From contig JAOANR010000001.1 in the NCBI GenBank assembly GCA_030278955.1, positions 40,574,890 to 40,638,889 of the forward strand: a DNA stretch of 64,000 bases, written 5' to 3'. The DNA is from Hygrophila difformis. Its lineage: Eukaryota; Streptophyta; Magnoliopsida; Lamiales; Acanthaceae. The notes under the pieces were generated by a model. The model was not told the DNA's origin. It saw only the letters and a program-made list of their open reading frames with translations, and did no database searches. Shown here in pieces: positions 43,146 through 55,200 of the stretch (position 1 is its first letter; every line of letters begins with the position of its first letter). Position numbers and translations under genes: made by a program.

Positions 43146-43160
43146 ATGGACAGTAAGTAG
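43146..43160 (+). promoter_or_regulatory. Short upstream ORF in the FUL-like leader
   Basis: ATG GAC AGT AAG TAG encodes four residues in a good initiation context (ccATGG), 90 bases before the main ATG. If the leader is not spliced here it could lower translation of the MADS protein. Confidence 0.5.
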
Positions 43161-43250
43161 TCTCTCCTGAACCTCAAATCGCCGACGCCTTTTTCGTTTT
43201 TTTTTTTTTTGTTGCCGCTCCTTCTTTTTGCGGTTGGAATTCCACTAAAA

Positions 43251-46200
43251 ATGGGGAGGGGAAGAGTGCAGCTCAAGAGGATCGAGAACAAAATCAATCG
43301 CCAAGTCACCTTCTCCAAGCGGCGATCGGGGTTGTTGAAGAAGGCGCATGAGATCTCCGTACTATGCGATGCTGATGTCGGCCTCATCGTCTTTTCCCCC
43401 AAGGGGAAGCTCTTTGAATACGCTACTGATTCCTGGTATAACCGCTTCTTCTTCTTATTCATCGACGTACAGTTGGTTTCCAATTTGGGTTTTTTTTTTT
43501 TTTTTTTTTATTATTTTGTTATTTTTTTCAGTTCGGTTTCTGGTTTGGTAAAGCGAGAATGAAATCTGCAGCTTCTTCCATTTTTTGCTTCAATTTTTCT
43601 AGTTTATGCAGTGGTTTTTCTAACGTTTTCGTAATTTTTTGGGAGGTTGGATGAATTTTGTGGCGATTCTTCGCTCTCGATAGATTTCCATGCTAGATTA
43701 CGGCGCAAGTTTGTCTTTTTCAATATTAATTTTACCCCGTTATTTGCACACATCTATATATATCCTCCCCTAAGATTTTTTCTCTTAATCTTCCTCTCTT
43801 TTATTCTCCTTTTATATTCTTTTATTTTCTAAAAAGGGATGATAAATTAACTACGAAAAAAGAATAAAGTCATGTTATTTTCTAAACAAAATATTACATA
43901 TAACTAAAACATCTTTTTTCTTTTTCTTTTTTTTTTTTTGGTTTGTGTGCACTGATTACTGCTTTCTTCTTGTTAAGCTTATGATTAACTATTATTTTAT
44001 GAAAACCTATTTCTTTGTGGACAGTATCATCTCGTACAACTCAAATCATCACTTTACATTAGTAATCAAGTATACAAACACATAGCAACCAATACCCACA
44101 CGACACCGCTTTTGATTTTTTAGTTTCTGGGTACTGAACAGTTTTTCATCTGCGCTTCCATGCAGATGCTTCCTTTTCTTGTTTTCCCGTGGGGGGTGGG
44201 GTTCTTTTATACTGTTTTCAGTTTTATTTTTCTTTTATTTTTATTAAAGAATCCTAGGTCCCGAATGCGCACAAATACACACACATGTGCGTGTTTGTGT
44301 GTATATTTTTTATGTATGAATCTATACATTTTGTAAAGTCTCCACCTTCTTGTCAGTTGTCACTTCAAGAAACGCTTAATGGTAAATACATGAAATAATC
44401 AAGTGCAATGAATCAGGTGGAGTGGTCAGCTTGATCACTTGCTGGCTACAATGTAATATTGGTCTTGTTTTTATATGTTTGTTATTTATATCGCATTTTT
44501 ATGTAGTAGTATAAGAAAATGGCAGTGACTGGCGCAGTATTTATTTCGTTTGTACATGCAAGTATATCTGACTATCTACAGTCTACAGTATTTATTTTCA
44601 CCAAATAGAGGAAACCTAATATCCGTGTTTCTAATGATGTGGTGTCCATTTACCCTCTTTGTTTTCTTGGGAACTGCATTCTCTTAATCTTTAATTTCTA
44701 TAATGCCATGGCCTGTCGAGTATTGGCTTTGGCTTCCATTGCAATTTACTCCTACTGGTGATAACTGAAATATGAGACTTACATGTTTTTTTTACTTATC
44801 TCAATGTATAATTATTTCATCTTTTCCAGCTCTACTATTCATCTGTTTTCTTCTTTACCTGTCAACCATTTATAATACCTGTTAATTCATTTGCATGTTT
44901 GCATTGCGATATGCTCAATAAGTCTGTGCAATATGTAAATTAAAGCGAGGGAATATATGTTTTCAAGTTTGACAATATATTAATAATACTAATTTGTCCA
45001 CTAATTGACTGTTAATTTTGTTGGGGTTTGTTAGCAAAAAGGGTTTGAGCCCTCTTCAAGGCATAATATTGAGAAAATAGTTTTTGAGCTGTACATGAAT
45101 GTAATTTTTTGAATATCTGTTGTAATTTGGTAGGTTTTTGAGTTATGAATTAACATTGTTTTATCTTTATTAACTTGTCATCGTTCTTTCTGTAGTAAGA
45201 TAACTTGTTTCCATTCCAAATTTGTGTCACATTGGAATTCTGTTTAATTCCAACATTTCTCCTAATTTTTAAATATTTAATGCCCTCCTTTTCTAAATAT
45301 TTAAGCCTATAATTTTGTGTTCTAACTTATAATGCGGCACCATATTCTGATTTTCAAGTTTAACTAATCTACTTTAGTTTCCAACCAGGTTGAAAATTAA
45401 TTAAAATATTCAAGGATTAATTTTTATACAAAGATTTTCATTTTGTTTTTTCCCCAGAATCTATTTAGCAGTTCGCATTAAATACTTGTGCTTGAATTTA
45501 GTGTAATGTGTACACTTTATCAGTAACTAAAAATTAGTAAGTCAATGCGAGTTTCTCAGTTTTTGAAAATTTACAAGCCAAAATGTTTGAAATTTTTATT
45601 AATCTACATGATTAGACAAATTTGAATTTTTCTATAAAATCTTGTCCAGAACCAATTATATGATCATATAGCCACAGTTTTCGTAGGGTTCTAAATAGTC
45701 AAGCCGATACAATATGAGTGCATTTATTATTCATTCAGGCTTCATGTGTTACAATTTTGCATTGAAGACAACCCATGGTATCATCATAAAATTGATTGTT
45801 GCAGATATGCTTGTATTTAAACCACAAGAAAAAAAAAAAAAAAACATTTAGCTACCAAATTCGTAGCTAAATCATGTTTAACTCAATTATTTGTGAGAGT
45901 ACTTAGTAGTGACTATTATTAATCTCAACTTTAACCCTTTAATTGTTTATTTTTAGCATGGAAAGGATCCTTGAACGATACGAGAGGTATTCGTATGCTG
46001 AAAGGCAGCTGAAAGAACCAGAACTGGAGTCAACGGTGTAGTACTGAGAAACCTCATATAACATGGTGTGTCTTGTTTATCCAAAACTAAACCAGATCGT
46101 AAACGTTCTTTGGGCAGGGAAGTTGGACCTTAGAACATGCTAAGCTTAAGGCTAGGCTGGAGGTCTTGCAGAAAAACCAAAGGTCAGAAGCTAGGAAAGT

Positions 46201-49200
46201 TTTAGTTCCCTTGGCTCTTTGTTCTTTCATGAACCTGCACTGTAATGCTACTATAAATATGTTTGTTGATGTCTGCAGGCATTACATGGGAGACGATCTG
46301 GACAACTTAAGCATGAAGGAGCTGCAAAACTTGGAGCATCAACTTGATGTCTCTCTTAAACACATTCGAACCCGCAAGGTGCCAATCTTTCCTTTGTTGT
46401 GCTTGCTGACTAATATTAGGGTTTGTTGAATTGAATAAACTGATGGTAGGCATTGGCGGATCTATTAATGGACTAGGCGGTCAATTGACCCACCAAAAAA
46501 AAATAAAAAAAAATAAGATATTAGTACTAATATTTTGATATAACTAGGAATTAGATGATAAGTTTATAATAAGTGTTAGAGTAATTTGAGTAGGAGTTTA
46601 ATAGTATGTAGGTTGTTTTTAATATAAATGTACGTAAATCTTAAGGGTTTCATAACTTCAATGGAGATCTATTCAATTATCCCTCTTTATAATTTGTGTG
46701 GCTTGGACCCCCACACACTTTTGTTCCTTTGCCGACACATGAGTATCAATGTTTACAAAATAAATAAAAATAAAGAACCAAGTCTTTAAAATTTTTTTGA
46801 AGTATTTGATACAAATTTTAAAAAGTCTTAACAATTTTAGGTTTCAACACCCTAATGAACACCATAAATTTTAATGGTAACTACGAATTCTGTATAACAG
46901 ACAAAGACAGCAAACTCTACGTGAAGTCTATGAATTTTCTAAATATACCGATTTTTTTAAGTTTAAAAAATATAACAAAATTTTAATTGAATGCATCTTT
47001 TTCCTAAAGTTGCTCACTTTCATAATATTTGACCTACCAAATAAAAGTTTCTGGATCCGTCACTGCTTTGGAATTCAACTTGAGTTTATTTTGCATTCTA
47101 CCTTAGCTAGAATTTTGTATGGATAGAATTTCAATAATAACTAACAGAATTGGTAATGGACATTGCTATAATAATAAAGTTTTGGTAATAAAATAGTAGA
47201 ATAATTCTTTCTATTATTTTTAATTTTTTTTTTAAAGAAAATGAAAGAAAATGAGAATATACCAAAGTAGTAAGCGGTTGGTCAAATTAGGAATTTTGTT
47301 TGTCTTGTTTCTTCCTTCCTTGTCTTGCTGCTTTTTTCCTTCTTTTCCTATTTTTGTTGTAACGTCTCTGGACTTAAGTGGCTTCGCCAAAAATAAATTA
47401 GGAAAATACTTTAAAGAAAAACAATTAGGCCTACAGTACCTAGCTAGAATATGAGAAATAAATTTAGTCCAATCTAAAAACAAGCTAATAAATTTACTCT
47501 ATATTAAACAAGCATTATTTTACCCTGTATAAATATTTAAAACATAATCATTTTCTATATTGTTGATAATCCAAAAAGGAATATAACTAAAGTAGTATAA
47601 ATAATTTTATTAAGGACTGGTTTACATTTGATTATTAGAGACCCAAGATATCTGGATTGATTACCTAAGTAATATATAGAAACCCACTTATTTTCTTTTC
47701 TTTTTCCATTTGAATTTAACATTTTATGAATTTGTAACATGGATGGGTAAATTTTTTTTTTTTTGAGAATATTATGCACTTTATTCCCAAAAAAAAATTC
47801 TTCATTCCCACATAATATTGAAAAATATTGATGATATGAAAAAATATTGATGATATTCTTATAATATTGATGATATGAATAAATATTCTTATAAACTTTC
47901 AACAAGAACATACCTATTTCGTAATCAATGTAAATTCATTAATTCCCACAAATTTTCTTTAACAATAATATGTACTTCTATTATAGTATTATAAATTCAA
48001 CACTTGCTATAGGAACTAAACATTGGTTGAAAAAGTGATCAAATGGATCGTGTTATATCAAATCCAAATTACTCATCTGTGTATTTATTATTTTTAAAAT
48101 AAAATAAAACGGCTAATATAGGAACTGCACACATTAAAAATCTTTAAATAATAGTATATGAAAATGTGGTCAATCCCACTATATATGAATTAAATAATAT
48201 ATATACTACTACATTTCAATTGTATTTCTACTTCATCTCAATTTTATTTTCTTTATTTGAATAAAGTAGATGTTTCAAATCTATTCTAGGGGTTGGGACT
48301 TTTCCAAGTGATAACTCCCCCAACTCTCAACCTGTAGGTTAAGGGTTTGAATCCCCACCCGTCTCCTATTCCTCCCTTTATAATTGTGTGGCATGGGCCA
48401 CGACCCATTTCCAGGCCTTCAATGGCTCTTTAAAAAAAAAAAGTCTATTCTTGTTGTGAAATTATTATTACAAGTATATGCCTATTAGCTATATGATAAT
48501 ATGGAATTCTAATGATCATATATTAGTAATGGATATATTTGAATGAAAGACAATGGAAGAAAGAAAGATAGTATTAGTGTATTCAATAGTGCAACTATTG
48601 TAGTGAAATTAAGACCAAAAGCAAGGAAAATATATGCCCAAGTATAAGAGTTTTTTGAACAAATCTTGGTGTACATTTCTCACTTAAGAACCCATATTGA
48701 TAGATATAATACAAGGCTAATGGCATCATAATTAATTGCCTTCACTAGAATAGGTATCATGACTAATGACCTCCACTAGAATGGGTATCATGACTTATGA
48801 AGCCTTTCTTTGAAAAAGTGGTATACATCCAAATTTCATCAATAATTGTATAACACTCCCTCTTGGATGTACTATATACAAAAGAATATGTCTCGTTAAA
48901 ACCTTACTAGATAAAAACCCTCTGGGAGAAAAATCTAGTGAATGAAAAAGAGTACATAATTCTTATATATTAATTTCTCCCTCTGATCAAAGCATTAGTT
49001 GAGATTCTTTAGTTGGCGCATCCCAATGCTTTTCACCAACTTTTCGAATGTTGCTGTTGGTAGTGCTTTGGTAAATAAATCTGCAAGATTATCAGCTGAA
49101 CGGATTTGCTGCACATCTATTTCACCATTTTTCTGTAAATCATGAGTGAAGAAAAATTTTGGTGAAATGTGTTTCGTTCTATCTCCTTTAATATACCATC

Positions 49201-52200
49201 CCTTCAATTGTGCTATACAAGCTGCATTATTTTCATATAAAACTGTTGAGGATATTTTTTCTTCAGTAGCCATGCCACAATTTTTCAATATATGGTGCAT
49301 CAAAGATCGCAACCATACACATTCTCGACTGGCTTCATGAATTGCTAAAATTTCAGCATGTTTTGAGGAAGTAGCAGTCAAAGTCTGCTTCATTGATCTC
49401 CATGAAATTGCAGTACCATCACATGTAAAAACATAGCCAGTTTGAGATTTGGCTTTATGCGGATCTGATAAATATCCGGCATCAGCAAAGCCGATTATTT
49501 CATGTCGAGAGTCATTTGGGTAAAATAACCCAAGATCAATAGTTCCTTGGAGATAGCGAAATATATGTTTAATTCCATTCCAATGTCGTCTTGTAGGAGA
49601 TGAACTGAATCTCGCTAATAAATTTACTGCAAATGATATATCTGGTCTAGTGCAGTTTGCAAGATACATTAAAGCACCTATGGCACTTAAATATGGGACC
49701 TCTGGTCCAAGAATTTGTTCACCTTCCTCTTGTGGTCTAAACGGATCCTTTTTTTATATCAAGTGACCTTACGACCATTAGAGTACTCAATGAATGTGCT
49801 TTATCCATATAAAATCGCTTTAATACTCTTTGAGTATAAGCTGTTTGATGGACAAATGTTCCATTATTCAAATATTCAATTTGCAAACCAAGGCATGATT
49901 TGGTTTTACCAAAATCTTTGATTTCAAACTCCTTTTTTAGGTATTCAACAGCCTGTTGGAGCTCCTCTGGAGTTCCAATCAAGTTGAGATCATCAACATA
50001 AACTGCAATGATTACAAACCCTTGTCCATTTTTCTTAATGAAAATACATGGACAGATCGGGTCATTTGTATAACCCTCTTGTGACAAAGACTCACTGAGT
50101 CGGTTATACCACATTCGCCCGGACTGTTTCAGTCCATATAGGAATTTTTGTAATTTGATGGAATACATATGTTTAGGATTTGATTCATATGTCTCTGACA
50201 TCTTTAATCCATCTGGGATCTTCATATAGATATCTGTATCTAAATTTCCATATAGATACGCAGTAATAACATCCATCAATCTCATTTCAAGATTTTGATG
50301 GACTGCTAAACTGATAAGATATCTAAATGTTATTCCATCAATTACGGGGAATATGTTTCATCATAATCAAATCCGGGTCTCTGTGAAAACCCTTGGGCGA
50401 CTAATCTCGCTTTGTATCTGACAATTTCATTTTTGTCATTTCTTTTTCTTACAAAACCCCTCTGTATCCGACTGGCTTTATATTTTCTGGTGTTTTGATA
50501 ATCGGTCCAAACACATTTCGTCTATCCAGGGAATCCAATTCAGATTGGATTGCATCTTTCCATTTTGGCCAATCTTTTCTTTTCCGACATTCATCAACCA
50601 AATTTGGTTCATGATCCTCGTCATCATTTATGATGTCAAGTGCTATGTGGTACGAGAATACATTATCTATGATAATTGCATCTCGATTCCAAACATTTCT
50701 GCTTGTGACAAAATTAATTGATATTTCATTATTTTCAATTTCCTGTTCCTTTGGAACTGTAAGTTCATGCTCCTCTGGAGCAGTTTGCTCTTCAAGAGCT
50801 TCTTTTTCCTCTGGAATATTTTCTGCAATTTTGTCATTTTCAATTATTTGTGATCCTCTTTTCTTTCGAGGATTTTTATCTTTGGAACCTGGTGGTCTAC
50901 CATGCTTCAAGCGTGCAGTAGATTCATCTTTGGCACTTGTAATTGGTCCCTCTGGGACATTAATTTTCATTGGAACATTTGCTGCCGGTATAAGAGATTT
51001 TGTTACTCTTTCAGAGTCGCATAATGCGTCCGGCAATTGATTTACAATATTCTGCAAATGTACAATTCTTTGTACTTCTAGTTCACAATCATTTGTACAA
51101 GGATCAAAGAAATCTAGCGGTGTTTTCCAGTTGGTTTCTTTTTCTTTCTTTGGTTGGTTCTTATCTCCCCCTAATGTCGGGAAATGAGATTCGTCAAAAT
51201 GACAATCTTTGAATTTCGCAGTAAATAAATCACCAGTTAATGGTTCGAGATATCGAATAATCGATGGTGATTCATACCACACATATATTCCCAATCTACG
51301 TTGGGGACCCATCTTTGTGCGCTGAGATGGTGCAATCGGAACATATACTGCGCAACCAAATATTCTGAGATGGGATATATTGGGTTCATGCCCAAATGTT
51401 AATTGTATAGGGGAGTATTCATGATAATGTATCGGTCTTATCCGCACCAATTTTGCTGCATGTAATATTGCATGCCCCCAAGCTGTCAATGGCAATCCAG
51501 ATCGCATTAATAATGGTCTGGCAATTAATTGTAAACGCTTTATAAGTGATTCAGCAAGTCCATTCTGTGTATGGACATGAGCAACAGGATGCTCAACTGT
51601 TATGCCAATTGACATGCAGTATTAATCAAACCTCTGGGATGAATATTCACCAGCATTATCCAATCGGATATTTTTTAATTGTATAATCAGGGAACTGTGC
51701 TCGTAATTTAATAATTTGAGCAAGTAATTTTGCAAACGCATGGTTGCGAGATGATAATAATGATACATTGGACCATCGTGTTGATGCATCAATTAGCACC
51801 ATAAAATATTTAAATGGTCCACATGGTGGATCTATAGGTCCACATATATCACCCTGAATTCTTTCAAGAAAACTAGGGCTTTCAGTTCCCACTTTTGTTG
51901 GTGAATGTTTGGAAATTAATTTTTCTTGGGAGCAAGCAACACATATATAATCATTATGTTGCAGCAATTTTTGTCCCTTTAATGAATGGCCATGACTATT
52001 TGTAATAATTCGCCTCATCATTGTAGAGCCGGGATGGCCTAGGCGATCATGCCATATCATATATTCATCAGTAAGCCTATGGGTTCCAATAGACCTCTGG
52101 CCTATTTTGGGATGATATATATTAGTGGGCCTCTGGCCATCAATAAACCTCTGGTTTATTTGGGGAATATTAGGCCTGTGATATAAGTGATAATTTTCAG

Positions 52201-55200
52201 TTGTATTTATCTTTGAAAAATACAATCCAGAAGACAGAGTTGGTAATTTTTCCAATATATATTTCTTACCATGAGTGGTATTTGTAATTAATAAATATTC
52301 GACATTCTCTGAAGTCGATGTCTCGAGATGATACCCATTTTCTCGGATATCTTTAAAACTCAATAAATTTCTTCGAGACTTGGGAGATAGGAGTGCATTT
52401 TTCACAATTAATTTTGTTCCCTCTGAGAAAATAAGGTTGGCTGTGCCAATTCCTTTTATAATATTTGCACCACCACATATTGTGTTTATGCTTGTATCTC
52501 CCATTTTTAAATTGGAAAAATACCTTATGTCTTTTAGTATCGTGTGCGTTGAAGCACTATGAATAAGACATATATTATTACTTTTATAATTCCCCATTTT
52601 GCTGTAATTAAACCAAGATATAATTAATACTAAAACAAGATTAAATATAAGTGAAACAACACAATGCATAATAATATAGCAGAAAATAAAAAAATTCAAA
52701 GCGTAATAAAAACAATATAATAAAATGTTATGCAGTATTTAAATAATATTGTATCATTGAAGAAATTTGTATATCTTTCGATGATATATTTAGCATATCA
52801 ATAATGGCCTTTTGTAATATATATATTGTCGTACTTTAGCAAGGTTTATTTCAACCTTTATTTGCTTTATTGTATCAATAATTCTCGGTAACTAGTACCA
52901 ATTCATTAGACGTACGACAAATTATGGGACTATGCCCTCCTGCCATATTGATAGCATTTTTCTTCAATTGCTTCGCCTTTTAGAGGCACAATTTCTGGCA
53001 ATTATTTTGCCATTTAAGAATCTGACTCTGTCAGTACACACCAAACTAAAGACCCACGAAATCTGTTGGTATAATCGAACTAAGATTTATGGACTCTGTT
53101 GGTATTAATGTCATTTTTATTAATATATTGTCACATATCTCAATCGTGACATTATTCTGAACATGACTGATTTATATCATTTACAGACTTATAGTCCTGC
53201 AGTCATTATGATGCCTCGCATTTGGGATTTCAGCCAAAAATCTTTATTTTATCAAAGAGCTGCCATTTGCCCCCACATTAAGGGAACTGTCACTATCTCT
53301 TATCAAAAATAAGAATTGGCAAAATGCTTATTTCCCATATATAGACCAATATGATCTTTTGACCGTTTTGTTTTTCTAGGTCTTGGCCTGTGGCCGTATT
53401 TTTTTTCTCTGCGGTCTAGGCCTGTAGCCCTATTTTCTTTTATAATGGTCTTTTCTAGACCCATTGTTTCCAAATAAATCTTAATATCCATATTTCAAGA
53501 TAAATAATTAATCCCCGGATCTTTCCAACGGCATAGATTCCTGTTTTGAAAAGTTAGTCATAATTGATATTGAAAATAGTTGTAATATATTACCTCAAGT
53601 GATTTTCTTCCGGATTTGAAAAATTTTGGCCGAACCCCGGTATGAATTAAATTTTCAACAGAACTCCAACAAAACCTTGGTAGAATTGGCAAACTCTATT
53701 AGAGCTCGTGCTGATAACGTGTTGTAAAATTATTACAAGTATATGCCTATTAGTTGTATGATAATATGGAATTCTAATGATGATATATTAGTAATGGATA
53801 TATTTGAATGAAAGACAACTGAAGAAAGAAAAGAAATAGTATTAGTGTATTCAATAGTGCAACTATTGTAGTGAAATTAAGACCAAAAGCAAGGAAAATA
53901 TATGCCCAAATATAAGAGTTTTTTGAACAAATCTTGGTGTATATTTCTCACTTAAGAATCCATATTTATAGATATAATACAAGGCTAATGGCATCATAAT
54001 TAATTGCCTTCACTAGAATATGTATCATGACTAATAGCCTCCACTAGAATGGGTATCATGACTTATGAAGCCTTTCTTTGAAAAAGTGGTATACATCCAA
54101 ATTTCATCAATAATTGTATAACAATTCTATTATAATGAGACAAATAAATCGGATTAGAGAAGGTATGCATAACCTATGAGATTAATGTATTTTTCGTTGC
54201 ATTGCAATAGGACAGTTAAACATTCATTATTCATATGAAAATAATAAACTAAGCGATTGATATTTTTTTAATTATTGTTATATTATTTTTATTTTTATCT
54301 GCAGAACCAAATCATGAATGAATCAATTTCTGAGCTTCAGAAGAAGGTGAGATCTTAGACTTTTCTTGAAATTTGCAGCTTTTTAATTCATATGTATATT
54401 ATAAAAATATAAATATTGAAAACTTAGATGTGTTTGAATAAAGACACCTAAAACTAAAATAATGGTGGAAGAGCCATGCAACATGCAAGAAAATCCCCTT
54501 CCTGGCGTGATGGCTTTTTGGCAAAAAGGCAATCCACCATTGAACTGCCCAAACCACACGAGTGCTATGGTAGAAGTAGATTTACCCAAAAAGGGAACAC
54601 ATAAATGGTCCAGTTTTGCTATCTTGAGGCTCTAATATCAGGTTAAGTTTTTTAATACTGTTGAACCATGTTTAGCAATAATAACCACATTTATTTATTC
54701 TCAAAACTTTAAAGTTCAAGGACATATCATTAAAAGCTTATTGGAATATTAAGAGAAATGGATCATTTGTTTGGTAAATATTGACACTCATGTGTCGGAC
54801 AAAAGTGCGTGGGAGCCCAAACTACACACATTATAAAGGGGAATAAAGGGGAGAGATAAGGGGCCGGGTGGGAATCGAACCCCCAACCATAAAATTGGAA
54901 GTTAGGGAACATGACCACTAGGCCAATTCACCATTTTGATAAAATGGAGCATTTGTATTTTGCCATATGAAAACTCTTTTATGATTAAAAAAAATTGTAG
55001 GGGGTGAATAGATATTAAATACTCCCTCTGTCCCATTTAAGATGTCTTGTTTCATTTCTGCACACAATCCAATGCACTTTTTCAATCGTTAATATCTCAA
55101 AATATATACAATAAAAAATTATGTAAAATATATATTATAAAATTACATGATTATACGATTCTAACAAGATCCAACTCGATTATTTTTTCTCAAAAATATA

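Larger units (their letters stand above)
48452..54123 (-). mobile_element. Ty1/copia LTR retrotransposon inside FUL-like intron 4
   Basis: Two 404-base LTRs (48452-48855 and 53720-54123) run TGTTGT...ATAACA and are flanked by ATTCT (48447-48451 and 54124-54128). On the minus strand the primer-binding region after the 5' LTR reads gttatcagcacgag, and a polypurine tract ccaagagggag precedes the 3' LTR. The LTRs differ at roughly 15 positions, so the insertion is not recent. It lies antisense to the MADS gene. The pol frame is broken into pieces and gag is mostly missing, so it cannot move by itself. Confidence 0.95.

Noticed and set aside
46166..46429. A separate 87-codon gene
   Set aside because: It is a read-through of exons 3 and 4 of the FUL-like gene and their intron.
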